DNA of 43,330 bases, taken from positions 1 to 43,330 of the IMG/VR virus record IMGVR_UViG_3300037847_005116. The stretch is one strand, 5' to 3'. The DNA comes from a virus. A model generated the notes under the pieces. The model was given only the letters and a program-made list of their open reading frames with translations, did not search any database and had not been told where the DNA came from. Below are positions 35,997 to 43,072 of the stretch, one piece after another; positions within the stretch are counted from its first letter, which is position 1; each line of letters starts with the position of its first letter. A program made the position numbers and the translations under genes.

Positions 35997-37450
35997 TCTT
36001 CATCACTCCTATTATACTTCACATACACACTTCTTCCGACTCTCATTTCATCATATTTATGTCTGATAACCTCATAATGTCGGTATATTTGTGCTTGAGA
36101 TTTTTTTGCTTTGTTTCTGACTTGCTTCAAGAAAAGACTCTTATTCACAAAACCTTCATCGTCTTTATCCATTTTATCATATACATTTGTAAAAACAGTT
36201 TCCAAAGAATTTTCTGTGATGCTTTGCCTACGCACTCTTAGGCTTCGTTCTAGCCAATCTACCAATGTCATATAACATTGTCGCACGATAGTAGCCGCCT
36301 GTCTAACATTATGTCCTCCGACCCTAAAGCGGTCTTCTTTATTGGTAATAGACGGGGCGGAAGCCACGCTACAAAGAACGGACATTTTAATCAGAATCTT
36401 CATCAAACGAGTTGTAAAGTTAGAAGCAATAGCCGCTACATCAGGCCTTGTATTCTGTAGATATGCTCTCATGTTCTCATATTCTAATTGGAGAACATCA
36501 TTGAAATCTCTTGTGAAAACCATTGTCTTGATAGGGTCGCCACCAACCTCATCAAATCTTTCCTTTGTCACTTTATACAATTCCATAAATGCTTTGACAT
36601 ACTTCTCAATAGGCTGATTTACTTCTTCAATTGTTCCCGCTTTTTGATTCTGTTCTGTTCTCATCTTATGTTGTAAGAACTCAGGAACTTCCCAAACAAA
36701 CAGAAGCATTCTTTGTAGAACGCCTTTTTCTGCCATAACAGAATTAAGATTGTTTGGGGGATAAGTCATAGCCAATACTGAACGCTCACAAAAACATTCC
36801 ATAACTTGATTATCATAAGAGGTAAGTGCTTTAGAAATAATCCAAGACTCTCCTGATAGACTGTTCATCAAAGTATTCAGATATACAATTGAATTCTCTT
36901 TGTGTTGAGATTGCTTGAAAATACCTGAATATTCAAATTCGTCCCAATGGGCTAATCCGCTACCTTCCAAAAGGCCGGGTTTTCTTTCCCAACAAACATC
37001 TCCATCTTCATCTTCATCTTTGTCGTATCTACCAATTAGAACTGAATCAGTATAATCAGTTACTCCAAATGTATTGAAAGTCCTAGCCATAGGAACTCCA
37101 TCTTTGTTCATAAAAGCAGGGTGTTGATTTAATGCGTTAATCTTCTCAAAGGTTCTATTAGCAACAGGGCCAACAAAATTCCATAGTGTTGATTTACCCG
37201 TTCCGCTTGTTTGAACCCAACAGAAATGAACTCTAGTATCTTCATGATTTCTACCATTTGGAATCACAATGAAATCTTTTACAATCTGTCCTAGAATTGT
37301 AAAGAAACTAATTCCTGCGGGTATGTCATTGTAGTGTGATACTTCAACTGCCGACTTTTGAAAATCTCTAACGACTTTCGGTAATGCCTCCTTGAAAACA
37401 CCTGCGTTAGTTTCAAGTGTTTCCAAATATTCTTCTTCTTCCTTATTCAT
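35993..37450 (-). CDS. AAA+ replicative helicase-like ATPase (MCM-related) with C-terminal wHTH
   Basis: This is a 485-residue ATPase. Walker A is QTSGTGKST (80-88), Walker B is LAHWDE (D170, E171), and an arginine-finger-like VLQRMLLFVWEV lies at about 244-255, similar to the SRFD region of MCM proteins. The C-terminal 75 residues form a probable winged helix (FVNKSLFLKQVRNKAKKSQA, then QIYRHYEVI) shared with the GIY-YIG protein. With primase and polymerase in the same operon, it is the likely replicative helicase. A DUF3987-type ATPase is an alternative. It starts at ATG 37450, behind GAAGGTGA. Confidence 0.75.
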   Translation of the reverse strand: MNKEEEEYLETLETNAGVFKEALPKVVRDFQKSAVEVSHYNDIPAGISFFTILGQIVKDFIVIPNGRNHEDTRVHFCWVQTSGTGKSTLWNFVGPVANRTFEKINALNQHPAFMNKDGVPMARTFNTFGVTDYTDSVLIGRYDKDEDEDGDVCWERKPGLLEGSGLAHWDEFEYSGIFKQSQHKENSIVYLNTLMNSLSGESWIISKALTSYDNQVMECFCERSVLAMTYPPNNLNSVMAEKGVLQRMLLFVWEVPEFLQHKMRTEQNQKAGTIEEVNQPIEKYVKAFMELYKVTKERFDEVGGDPIKTMVFTRDFNDVLQLEYENMRAYLQNTRPDVAAIASNFTTRLMKILIKMSVLCSVASAPSITNKEDRFRVGGHNVRQAATIVRQCYMTLVDWLERSLRVRRQSITENSLETVFTNVYDKMDKDDEGFVNKSLFLKQVRNKAKKSQAQIYRHYEVIRHKYDEMRVGRSVYVKYNRSDEE

Positions 37451-38136
37451 ATTTTCACCTTCTCTTCCGAGTTTAATGTGGAGATTATTCTTTTGGCTAA
37501 GGTTTCTCCTATTCCCTCAATGGCTTGTAATTCATATTCTGAACATTCACCTATTTCCATAATAGAGCCGAATTGTTTTATTAGTTCTTTTGCTTTTTTA
37601 ATTGATACGCCTTTAATACTGCTTAGTAAATCTAATCTTAAATCATCTGTTGTTAATCTTTTGAATACTTGTGGTGCTATGGTATCTCTTGTTATCGGTT
37701 TCATCTTACTTACTGCTGTTATAATTAATGCTGCTTCTTCTTCTGTTTGAACCCAAAAGGGCTTTATGTCTGTATCTAATACTATTCTCCCTATTGCTCC
37801 AAGAAACTTATTATTTAGCATAATAGTTCTAGTTCCTATTGGCATTTTACTAGGAGAATTTGAAATTACATTATGTATGGCTTCTTCCATTTCACCATAA
37901 ATAATTACAATGTTGGTTTGATAATGTCTATCCATGTTATCTAATTGAGTCCACAATCTCTTTGTCATTACTGAACCCAAAAAATCAGTAGTGGACTTTG
38001 CTTCAAAGCAAACATCATCATAAACATAGTCGCCTATCTCAATCCATTTTTTCTCACATGGTATTCTAAGGGCTTTTGCTTTTTGCATAACCAACTTAGA
38101 TAGGCGGGAGTTTTCTCTTGAATCAACTATTAACAT
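37447..38136 (-). CDS. XPF/ERCC4-family nuclease with helix-hairpin-helix
   Basis: This is a 229-residue nuclease. The ERCC4 core has VDSREN (D5), EIGDYV (D36) and FEAKSTTD, where the usual ERKxxxD reads EAKSTTD (E45, K47). Two helix-hairpin-helix units follow: LLSSIKGVSIKKAKELIKQF and LQAIEGIGETLAKRIISTL. This is the domain order of archaeal XPF and Hef nuclease parts, which cut branched DNA near junctions. It may resolve viral recombination or replication forks. No PIP motif is seen. Confidence 0.85.
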   Translation of the reverse strand: MLIVDSRENSRLSKLVMQKAKALRIPCEKKWIEIGDYVYDDVCFEAKSTTDFLGSVMTKRLWTQLDNMDRHYQTNIVIIYGEMEEAIHNVISNSPSKMPIGTRTIMLNNKFLGAIGRIVLDTDIKPFWVQTEEEAALIITAVSKMKPITRDTIAPQVFKRLTTDDLRLDLLSSIKGVSIKKAKELIKQFGSIMEIGECSEYELQAIEGIGETLAKRIISTLNSEEKVKI

Positions 38137-38461
38137 TATTTCCCTCCTTTAGTTTAAACAATTTAATCGCAGATAATTTTTGCGTTAATGGTTTGCCATC
38201 AACAATACAGTCATAATGCCTTAATCGCCTAACACATCGTTTTTTACGCCAACCATTGTTTATGGCTATATTACAAACCATAGTATCAGATTGTTTTATT
38301 TTTCTGTGAGCGATTGCTATTAAATTATACACTTCTGAAGAGGAATATTCGGTAGCAATCTCTTCAACCAAATCAGATAGCCAAACTTCATTTTTTACTA
38401 GAGAATTTAACTTATTTACAGTTATTTTTCTCAGTCGTTGGAAATTTACTTTCTTTCTCAT
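38123..38461 (-). CDS. Putative basic DNA-binding protein
   Basis: This 112-residue protein starts at ATG 38461, overlapping the primase stop, and overlaps the nuclease gene by 14 nt. It is basic (RKKVNFQRLRKITVNKLNSL, then NNGWRKKRCVRRLRH) with helical segments that could form a helix-turn-helix. The family is not recognised. Its place between primase and nuclease suggests an accessory replication protein. Confidence 0.55.
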   Translation of the reverse strand: MRKKVNFQRLRKITVNKLNSLVKNEVWLSDLVEEIATEYSSSEVYNLIAIAHRKIKQSDTMVCNIAINNGWRKKRCVRRLRHYDCIVDGKPLTQKLSAIKLFKLKEGNNVNS

Positions 38462-39489
38462 TCAGGAAACCTCCAACATTTACCGACACAGAATCCTTCG
38501 CTAATTAGTTTATCACAATGGGGAGCATTGTAATTATTGAAGACTGTAAACTTGGCGTGTTTCTTTGTAGTGTGTTTGTCCCAATCTAGCCATACAGAAT
38601 CCGATTCAGCGAATACTCTCTCCAACTCCTCAACTACAAGGTTTAGAGTCTTTTCCTTATCATCAAGAGTTTCCAAATCCTGATAGCCTGAAATCAAATC
38701 CCGATACCAAGATACTAGGTATGCTCTCGCAATATGCGAAGGATTCTCAACCATGACCGCATTATACAGACATGGAAGCATAGGCAACTTACCAACACTA
38801 GAAGGCACAGAAACCTCGCCTTTCATGGCCTCAATAGGGGGTGCTTTTGGAAAAATTACCTTCGTATTTCCGCACTTCTTGAACGGTATCATTCGTTGTC
38901 GTTTCGCTAATGTTAGTATATCCGTAAGGTTGTTGCTTAAGTCTTCTTTAACCAACGGTATGCAAAAATAAGGATTTCCGTCTTCATCAGAAGAAGCCAT
39001 ATTAACAGTATTAGGAACTCTTCTTAATCTTGTATGTTGGCCAACTCTATCATCAAGAGAATTATCTTTACCGACCTTAGAAATCAAATAATCTTTTATC
39101 TCTTTGAATAGAGTCTGAATGTTTCTCATATCTTGAGTTTCTTCACCGAATAAAAATAAATGAAATCCTCTACCTGAAAAAAAGAAAGTATGTTCATAAT
39201 CTCTTTTATGGACTAATTCCATTACCACTTTCAAATCCCTCCAAGCCATTTCTAAATTATCTTCATGAGCATCAAAGTCTAAGAATATTCTATCCCGTAT
39301 AACGGAAGAATCTACTTTTGCTTTTTCACTAAACTCCCTAAAGTCATAGACTGTAGTATAGACATTCGTTTTATTATTCTGAGCATGAACAAACTTAGCA
39401 TATTCATTCCTCGTCAGAACTATTTTTCTTGCCATCTGTGGAGCGTTTTTTATTTGACTTCCCGCCCATACTTCTCTCGGATATTTCAT
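38458..39489 (-). CDS. Fused archaeal-type primase (PriS catalytic + PriL Fe-S)
   Basis: The 343-residue form starts at ATG 39489, behind GGTGG; GTG 39501 is an alternative. The AEP catalytic domain shows IFLDFDAHED (D71, D73) and FFFSGRGFHLFLFG (H110), with LRRVPNTVN later. The C-terminal third has four conserved-type cysteines, LPC240, HC325, FC334 and KC338, in the layout of the PriL Fe-S domain. Archaea normally encode the two subunits separately; fusions are known from archaeal viruses and plasmids. It would make primers for viral replication. Confidence 0.85.
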   Translation of the reverse strand: MKYPREVWAGSQIKNAPQMARKIVLTRNEYAKFVHAQNNKTNVYTTVYDFREFSEKAKVDSSVIRDRIFLDFDAHEDNLEMAWRDLKVVMELVHKRDYEHTFFFSGRGFHLFLFGEETQDMRNIQTLFKEIKDYLISKVGKDNSLDDRVGQHTRLRRVPNTVNMASSDEDGNPYFCIPLVKEDLSNNLTDILTLAKRQRMIPFKKCGNTKVIFPKAPPIEAMKGEVSVPSSVGKLPMLPCLYNAVMVENPSHIARAYLVSWYRDLISGYQDLETLDDKEKTLNLVVEELERVFAESDSVWLDWDKHTTKKHAKFTVFNNYNAPHCDKLISEGFCVGKCWRFPE

Positions 39490-39772
39490 TATTACCACCA
39501 AAATTCACTGTTGCCGTATTTAGCATCTCTTTAATTATCCCTGCTATTTCACCTTGTAGAGTTATTTGAACTGCTTCTCTAATACAGTCTTCAAATGTAT
39601 GACCTACAAAATGCTCGTTAATTCTTATTTCTCTTAAGGAATCAAATCTTTCTTGAAGAGTCATTTCAGAATATATCTCTTTTGACAAACTATCTATTGT
39701 TATCTTAAGATTTGATATTTCATTAAAACTCCAATTCCTATCTAATACCTTTTTCTTGATTAATTCTTTCAT
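39404..39772 (-). CDS. Unknown protein overlapping the primase start
   Basis: This 122-residue protein starts at ATG 39772, behind GGGAGG. It is helical and charged (KELIKKKVLDRNWSFNEISN, then TFEDCIREAVQITLQGE), with a basic tail rich in Lys, Ser and Asn. The tail is encoded in the 86 nt that overlap the primase start. A long overlap is unusual here, so the end may be dispensable. The family is not recognised. Confidence 0.55.
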   Translation of the reverse strand: MKELIKKKVLDRNWSFNEISNLKITIDSLSKEIYSEMTLQERFDSLREIRINEHFVGHTFEDCIREAVQITLQGEIAGIIKEMLNTATVNFGGNNEISERSMGGKSNKKRSTDGKKNSSDEE

Positions 39773-39864
39773 TCTAATTCCTCCCTTGCACAAGTCTTAC
39801 AATGATATTTACCTTCAAATTGAGGATTACATCTTAATGGGGTTTTACATTTTACTCTCTTCAT
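39769..39864 (-). CDS. Tiny zinc-knuckle protein
   Basis: This 31-residue frame starts at ATG 39864, behind GGTGTGAT, just after the Cas4-like stop. It overlaps the next gene by 4 nt (ATGA). Cysteines are arranged CKTPLRC and HCKTC, so it could hold one zinc ion. A longer upstream reading is only a shadow of the nuclease gene. It is one of several tiny zinc proteins in this operon. Confidence 0.6.
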   Translation of the reverse strand: MKRVKCKTPLRCNPQFEGKYHCKTCAREELE

Positions 39865-39868
39865 AATA

Positions 39869-40774
39869 TCACACCCATGTTTCCATATTTGCCGCATCAC
39901 AAAGACCAAAATAACTACAATGAGAACAGGTCTTGTAAAAGAATTTAGTAGGGAATTCCTTATTCTCATAAGCAAGAATAAGTTTAGCAATACTATCCTT
40001 AACAGAAGTCATAGAACGAGTCTTGGCTTTCTCAACAAAGACATAGTTAGAAACAGGATAATACCAACCCCAATGTGAAACAGTCATATCTCTATTCAGC
40101 CCACAGTTTTCAAGAACTTCATCAGGAGCATTCTCAATAAGTAGTTGATAGAAAGCCATTTCTTTTCTCATTGAGGAAGTCTTGTAGTCTTTCCATTGTC
40201 CTGTCTTAAACTCAAATGGAATTAGTTTGTTATTCTCAATAAAGATTCTATCAATGATTCCTTGAATATGAATCACATAATCTCTACTAAGAGGATATTT
40301 CTTAGAGAAGTCAGCAGGAATAGTAATTTCTGCATCAAACTTTCCTTCGTTTACAATAGGTAAGAATTCCTCTACCTTATCTTCGGCTCTTGCTTCAAGA
40401 TACCGTTGTGCTTCAAATGCCGCCATAGTCAATGATTCATCATAGTATTCATCAACAGGCATTAGACTAGTGCAGTATTCTAAGACTTCACTACTGTTCA
40501 TAGATTCTGCTTTCTTCAAGTCAAAATCATTGAAGAAATTTTCTCTATGATTGTGTAGAACAGTTCCCTTTCGCATGGCTTCTGTTTGGTCTTGAGGCAG
40601 TCGTTGGATATAACTGAAATCGTATTTCTTAGGACACCAATCGTATGAACCTAGAGAAGATTTAGTAATCTTCAAGATAGGTTTTGATGGGTCATCATAA
40701 TTTTCAGGCAACCAATCGTATGTAAACTCCTTCATTGAGTCAATTCTTGCTTTGTATTTTTCATCTGTATTCAT
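39869..40774 (-). CDS. Cas4/RecB-like PD-(D/E)XK nuclease with Fe-S cysteines
   Basis: This 301-residue protein starts at ATG 40774, behind GGAGGA. RecB/Cas4 elements: SLGSYDWCPKKYDF (C47), RKGTVLHNHRENF, IIDRIF (D175), PFEFKTGQ (E188, K190), then AFYQLLIE. The C-terminal C283, C286 and C292 with C47 form a likely 4Fe-4S site. It should be a DNA exonuclease for recombination or end processing. No CRISPR genes are nearby, so an adaptation role is unlikely. Confidence 0.83.
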   Translation of the reverse strand: MNTDEKYKARIDSMKEFTYDWLPENYDDPSKPILKITKSSLGSYDWCPKKYDFSYIQRLPQDQTEAMRKGTVLHNHRENFFNDFDLKKAESMNSSEVLEYCTSLMPVDEYYDESLTMAAFEAQRYLEARAEDKVEEFLPIVNEGKFDAEITIPADFSKKYPLSRDYVIHIQGIIDRIFIENNKLIPFEFKTGQWKDYKTSSMRKEMAFYQLLIENAPDEVLENCGLNRDMTVSHWGWYYPVSNYVFVEKAKTRSMTSVKDSIAKLILAYENKEFPTKFFYKTCSHCSYFGLCDAANMETWV

Positions 40775-40775
40775 A

Positions 40776-41042
40776 TTAAATTCCTCCATATTTTCTTCTT
40801 AATTTGTCATTTTCTTTCTTTGTTCTCTTGACTAGTTTACCGTTTCTATTGAGCCTTCTATGTCTTTCGCCACCTGCCAAAACCCAATTTTCGTATTTTT
40901 CTTTGTTTGCTTGTGCTTTGCATTCGTAATCTAAAAGGTCAAGCCAAAACAACAAAAACTCTTCAAATGTATATCCATCATTATTACCATCAAGATATTC
41001 TTGATGCCATTTTGCTCTTATTTCTTCTAATGTCAAAACCAT
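40776..41042 (-). CDS. Unknown small protein following the polymerase
   Basis: This 88-residue protein starts at ATG 41042, overlapping the polymerase end; the polymerase's last codons supply GGAGG. It is charged (LTLEEIRAKWHQEYLDGNND, then YTFEEFLLFWLDLLDYEC) with a basic tail (RLNRNGKLVKRTKKENDKLR). It is not recognised. The coupling suggests a small polymerase partner, but nothing proves it. Confidence 0.55.
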   Translation of the reverse strand: MVLTLEEIRAKWHQEYLDGNNDGYTFEEFLLFWLDLLDYECKAQANKEKYENWVLAGGERHRRLNRNGKLVKRTKKENDKLRRKYGGI

Positions 41043-41947
41043 TCCTCCAAACTCTTCTGTATTCTTCCTGTTCTAATAGATGATAAATCCCAACCCATAG
41101 CCTCATACACAGGCTTTGCTTTATCTACGACTTGTTGAGCATAGTGTTCCCAATCAGGAGTGTAATCTTTGAAATCAGCAAAGACTCTTCCTGAGATAAA
41201 TTCAGCAGGTTTCTTTTCCTTAGTCAAGGGATTAACATAAGTCATACCTGAATTCTTTACCTTCAAGAACAAATAACTATCATCAAACTCAATATCTGTA
41301 TTTTGCCATGCGTTGATAACCCCTGCAACTCCTGAACCTATGGTTGGCTTCTTATCTTCAAGAGTAGTAAAGACAGAAACTCTCTCACCACACTTATGAA
41401 TTCCATTTTTTCCTTCGTTTTGACCGCATACTCTAACATTTAGAAGGTCTTTTAAGGCATATTTTCTACCGCAATCAGGACATTTAACCGAGAAACGAGC
41501 CTCTTTTAGGCGTGTTCTCTTGATTAACTTCGTGAAATCGTAGTTTCCATTCAAGACACTAACATAAGTCCTATGCAAATAGGCGTTTATTTTCTCCATC
41601 GGTTGTTGATTAGCCCACATTTGAAGCGTTTTTGTTTGAACTTCTTTGGCCATCTTTGTTTCTGATACTCTTTTTGCTATGAATCCTGTCATTGTGAACT
41701 TAGGTTCATCAAGCCAATTACCATCTTCCCAAGTAATCATACCTGCGTTTCGGTTCTTTACTGTCCCGACTCCTAGAGCATTGTAATACTTCTCAAACTC
41801 CAATACTACAGGGTGTTCATTGAGTCCTAGAACATTAGGGAAGTGTTCTCTAACGCTTGCTTCTATCTCTTTGATAGCCTCTTGAGCCTTCTCTACTGAA
41901 TCTATTTGCACATAGATTGAATCTGTATGTCCGTAAACTACTTTCAT
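41033..41947 (-). CDS. Family B DNA polymerase, C-terminal half (motif C, thumb, PIP)
   Basis: This 304-residue protein begins MKVVYGHTDSIYV: motif C, normally YGDTDS, with the metal-binding D9 kept and the first Asp replaced by His. EKYYNALGV (52-60) and AKRVSETKMA (91-100), matching Kx(Y/R)-type palm elements, follow. A cysteine set (C156, C159, C174, C186) lies in the thumb and looks like a zinc insertion. The final residues, QKSLEEWF, fit a PCNA-interacting peptide. The N-terminal half is encoded at 43073-43330 and beyond; five genes lie between. In-frame codons just upstream encode EKYGVER, typical PolB text before motif C. Confidence 0.87.
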   Translation of the reverse strand: MKVVYGHTDSIYVQIDSVEKAQEAIKEIEASVREHFPNVLGLNEHPVVLEFEKYYNALGVGTVKNRNAGMITWEDGNWLDEPKFTMTGFIAKRVSETKMAKEVQTKTLQMWANQQPMEKINAYLHRTYVSVLNGNYDFTKLIKRTRLKEARFSVKCPDCGRKYALKDLLNVRVCGQNEGKNGIHKCGERVSVFTTLEDKKPTIGSGVAGVINAWQNTDIEFDDSYLFLKVKNSGMTYVNPLTKEKKPAEFISGRVFADFKDYTPDWEHYAQQVVDKAKPVYEAMGWDLSSIRTGRIQKSLEEWF

Positions 41948-42078
41948 TCGCTCAACTCCATATTTCTCATATCGTCCATTATTAATTCAAAAGTATAACG
42001 GCAATCAAAACAATAGTATTTCTCAAACAAAGGTGTTTTAACTGCATTACAATTACAACCTTCCATAGCACATATCAT
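41944..42078 (-). CDS. Tiny zinc-ribbon protein in PolB insertion
   Basis: This 44-residue protein starts at ATG 42078, overlapping the upstream stop (ATGA); its stop overlaps the polymerase C-half start. GCNCNA and YYCFDCRY suggest a zinc ribbon. The last 10 residues (DDMRNMELSE) are read from DNA that in another frame encodes leftover PolB (EKYGVER). It is therefore built partly over the split junction. Confidence 0.6.
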   Translation of the reverse strand: MICAMEGCNCNAVKTPLFEKYYCFDCRYTFELIMDDMRNMELSE

Positions 42079-42200
42079 ACTACCACCGTCACTATTGTTA
42101 TTATGGTCACTATATTTACAATATTAACCATCATTAGTATTCTATTTGATTTTGCTATCATATTCAACAACTCCTCAAGTAATTCATTCGTTTTGTCCAT
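42075..42200 (-). CDS. Tiny membrane protein in PolB insertion
   Basis: This 41-residue protein starts at ATG 42200 and overlaps the next gene by 4 nt. After MDKTNELLEELLNMIAKSN it is one continuous hydrophobic helix of Ile, Val, Thr and Met (about residues 20-41). It is a probable single-pass peptide. The start overlaps the upstream gene by 17 nt. The family is not recognised. Confidence 0.5.
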   Translation of the reverse strand: MDKTNELLEELLNMIAKSNRILMMVNIVNIVTIITIVTVVV

Positions 42201-42354
42201 CATCATGATTTACACCTTGTTCAATGTCTAAGATAATAGCATTACGCTTTAGATTATTCATCATCTGAAATATCTCTTTTACTTCTTGTAATGTTATATC
42301 CCATGTTTCTTCGGTATCATATGATACCTTTACTGTTACTATTTTAGTTCTCAT
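42184..42354 (-). CDS. Tiny unknown protein in PolB insertion
   Basis: This 56-residue protein starts at ATG 42354, overlapping the zinc-ribbon stop. It has a strand (TKIVTVKVSYDTEE), then an amphipathic helix (DITLQEVKEIFQMMNNLKRN) and a strand AIILDIEQG. That alpha/beta make-up looks like a real small fold. Function is unknown. Confidence 0.55.
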   Translation of the reverse strand: MRTKIVTVKVSYDTEETWDITLQEVKEIFQMMNNLKRNAIILDIEQGVNHDDGQNE

Positions 42355-42488
42355 AATCCAAACAACTCCTTATGACCACATACAGGACAAAGAAAAACTG
42401 CTTTCTCCTTTTGATGTGTATATCCCGTTTTACGGGGTTGGTAGAATTTTAAAGTCATTTCTCCATGACCACAATTTAAGCACTTCAT
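42351..42488 (-). CDS. Zinc-ribbon protein in PolB insertion
   Basis: This 45-residue protein starts at ATG 42488, 6 nt after GGAGATG and overlapping the GIY-YIG stop (ATGA). Two near-identical knuckles, KCLNCGHGE and LCPVCGHKE, lie about 33 residues apart with KAVFLCP between; this is a classic zinc ribbon. It could help DNA or protein binding. It is next to a homing-type nuclease. Confidence 0.68.
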   Translation of the reverse strand: MKCLNCGHGEMTLKFYQPRKTGYTHQKEKAVFLCPVCGHKELFGL

Positions 42489-43072
42489 ATTTTCATCTCC
42501 TTTGCTTTGATAAGTGTTTTTCTGTTTTTACTATGAGTTAAAAAAGTATTTTCTATTTTTTTAAAATGTCTGTATGCTTGCGCCTTACTTCGCCTAACCT
42601 TTTTACAATATTGGTCTATTAGTTCTTTTTTGGAAACCCACCTTGAATTAGTAGTTTTTACTAAATCAGAATAAATGTTCCTAAAAGCATTGTGAACATC
42701 AACATCAACATGAAAACCTTTTCTTTGTTTCGCAATTAATTCAAGTGCTTCTCTAGGAGAAATTTCTAGTTCTTCAATTAAAGCAGCAATTTGTGACATT
42801 ACATTTTTACCATTATGGTATTCTAGTATAGAATATACTTGTTCTATTGGTATAGAAAACCATTCACCTTTGATACATGAAGAACTAAATTTAGAATGAT
42901 ATTTTTTTTCTAATTTTAGGGGATTGTCAGTTTTAATAAACCCTAATAATTCTATGCCAAAAGGACTAGCAACTTCCATATCTACTACCCTATGAAAAGG
43001 ATTGTTGTAGGTAGACATTCCTATTTTAATAGGGTCTAATCCCTTATGTTTAACAAAATAAACACACCCCAT
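42485..43072 (-). CDS. GIY-YIG endonuclease (T5orf172/MUG113 type) interrupting PolB
   Basis: This 195-residue protein starts at ATG 43072, directly after the PolB N-half stop. Residues 1-80 match the GIY-YIG pattern: CVYFVK, IKIGMS, R28, LKLEKKYHSKF (E55, H59) and KGEWF. Residues about 125-195 form a C-terminal helical or winged domain (WVSKKELIDQYCKKV, then SKAQAYRHFKKIE) closely similar to the helicase C-terminus. GIY-YIG nucleases of this kind are found as homing enzymes and free nucleases in viruses. Its site, just before the polymerase motif C, fits a homing element. An 18-bp near-repeat flanks it. Confidence 0.82.
   Translation of the reverse strand: MGCVYFVKHKGLDPIKIGMSTYNNPFHRVVDMEVASPFGIELLGFIKTDNPLKLEKKYHSKFSSSCIKGEWFSIPIEQVYSILEYHNGKNVMSQIAALIEELEISPREALELIAKQRKGFHVDVDVHNAFRNIYSDLVKTTNSRWVSKKELIDQYCKKVRRSKAQAYRHFKKIENTFLTHSKNRKTLIKAKEMKI
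42491..42508 (-). repeat. Near-direct repeat, copy at end of GIY-YIG gene
   Basis: On the minus strand this reads AAAGCAAAGGAGATGAAA and encodes KAKEMK. The partner at 43076-43093 reads AAAGCGAAGGAGATGGAA (KAKEME, end of PolB N-half). Sixteen of 18 bases match and both contain AAGGAG, the ribosome site for the next gene. Duplication on insertion, or simple ribosome-site constraint, could explain it. Confidence 0.6.

Noticed and set aside
35957-36676. Rightward reading frames of 60-94 codons
   Set aside because: They lie antisense to the helicase gene, have no ribosome sites and show no protein-like composition.
39865-39990. Hydrophobic N-terminal extension of the 39769 tiny gene
   Set aside because: It overlaps the nuclease C-terminus in another frame; ATG 39864 has the ribosome site and starts the cysteine part.
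39869-40774. CRISPR adaptation role of the Cas4-like nuclease
   Set aside because: No cas genes or repeats are nearby; Cas4-like nucleases are common in archaeal viruses without CRISPR.
41968-43072. Group I or other self-splicing intron in PolB
   Set aside because: Nearly every base is used by overlapping frames with ribosome sites, and no intron core was recognised by eye. Not fully excluded without RNA data.
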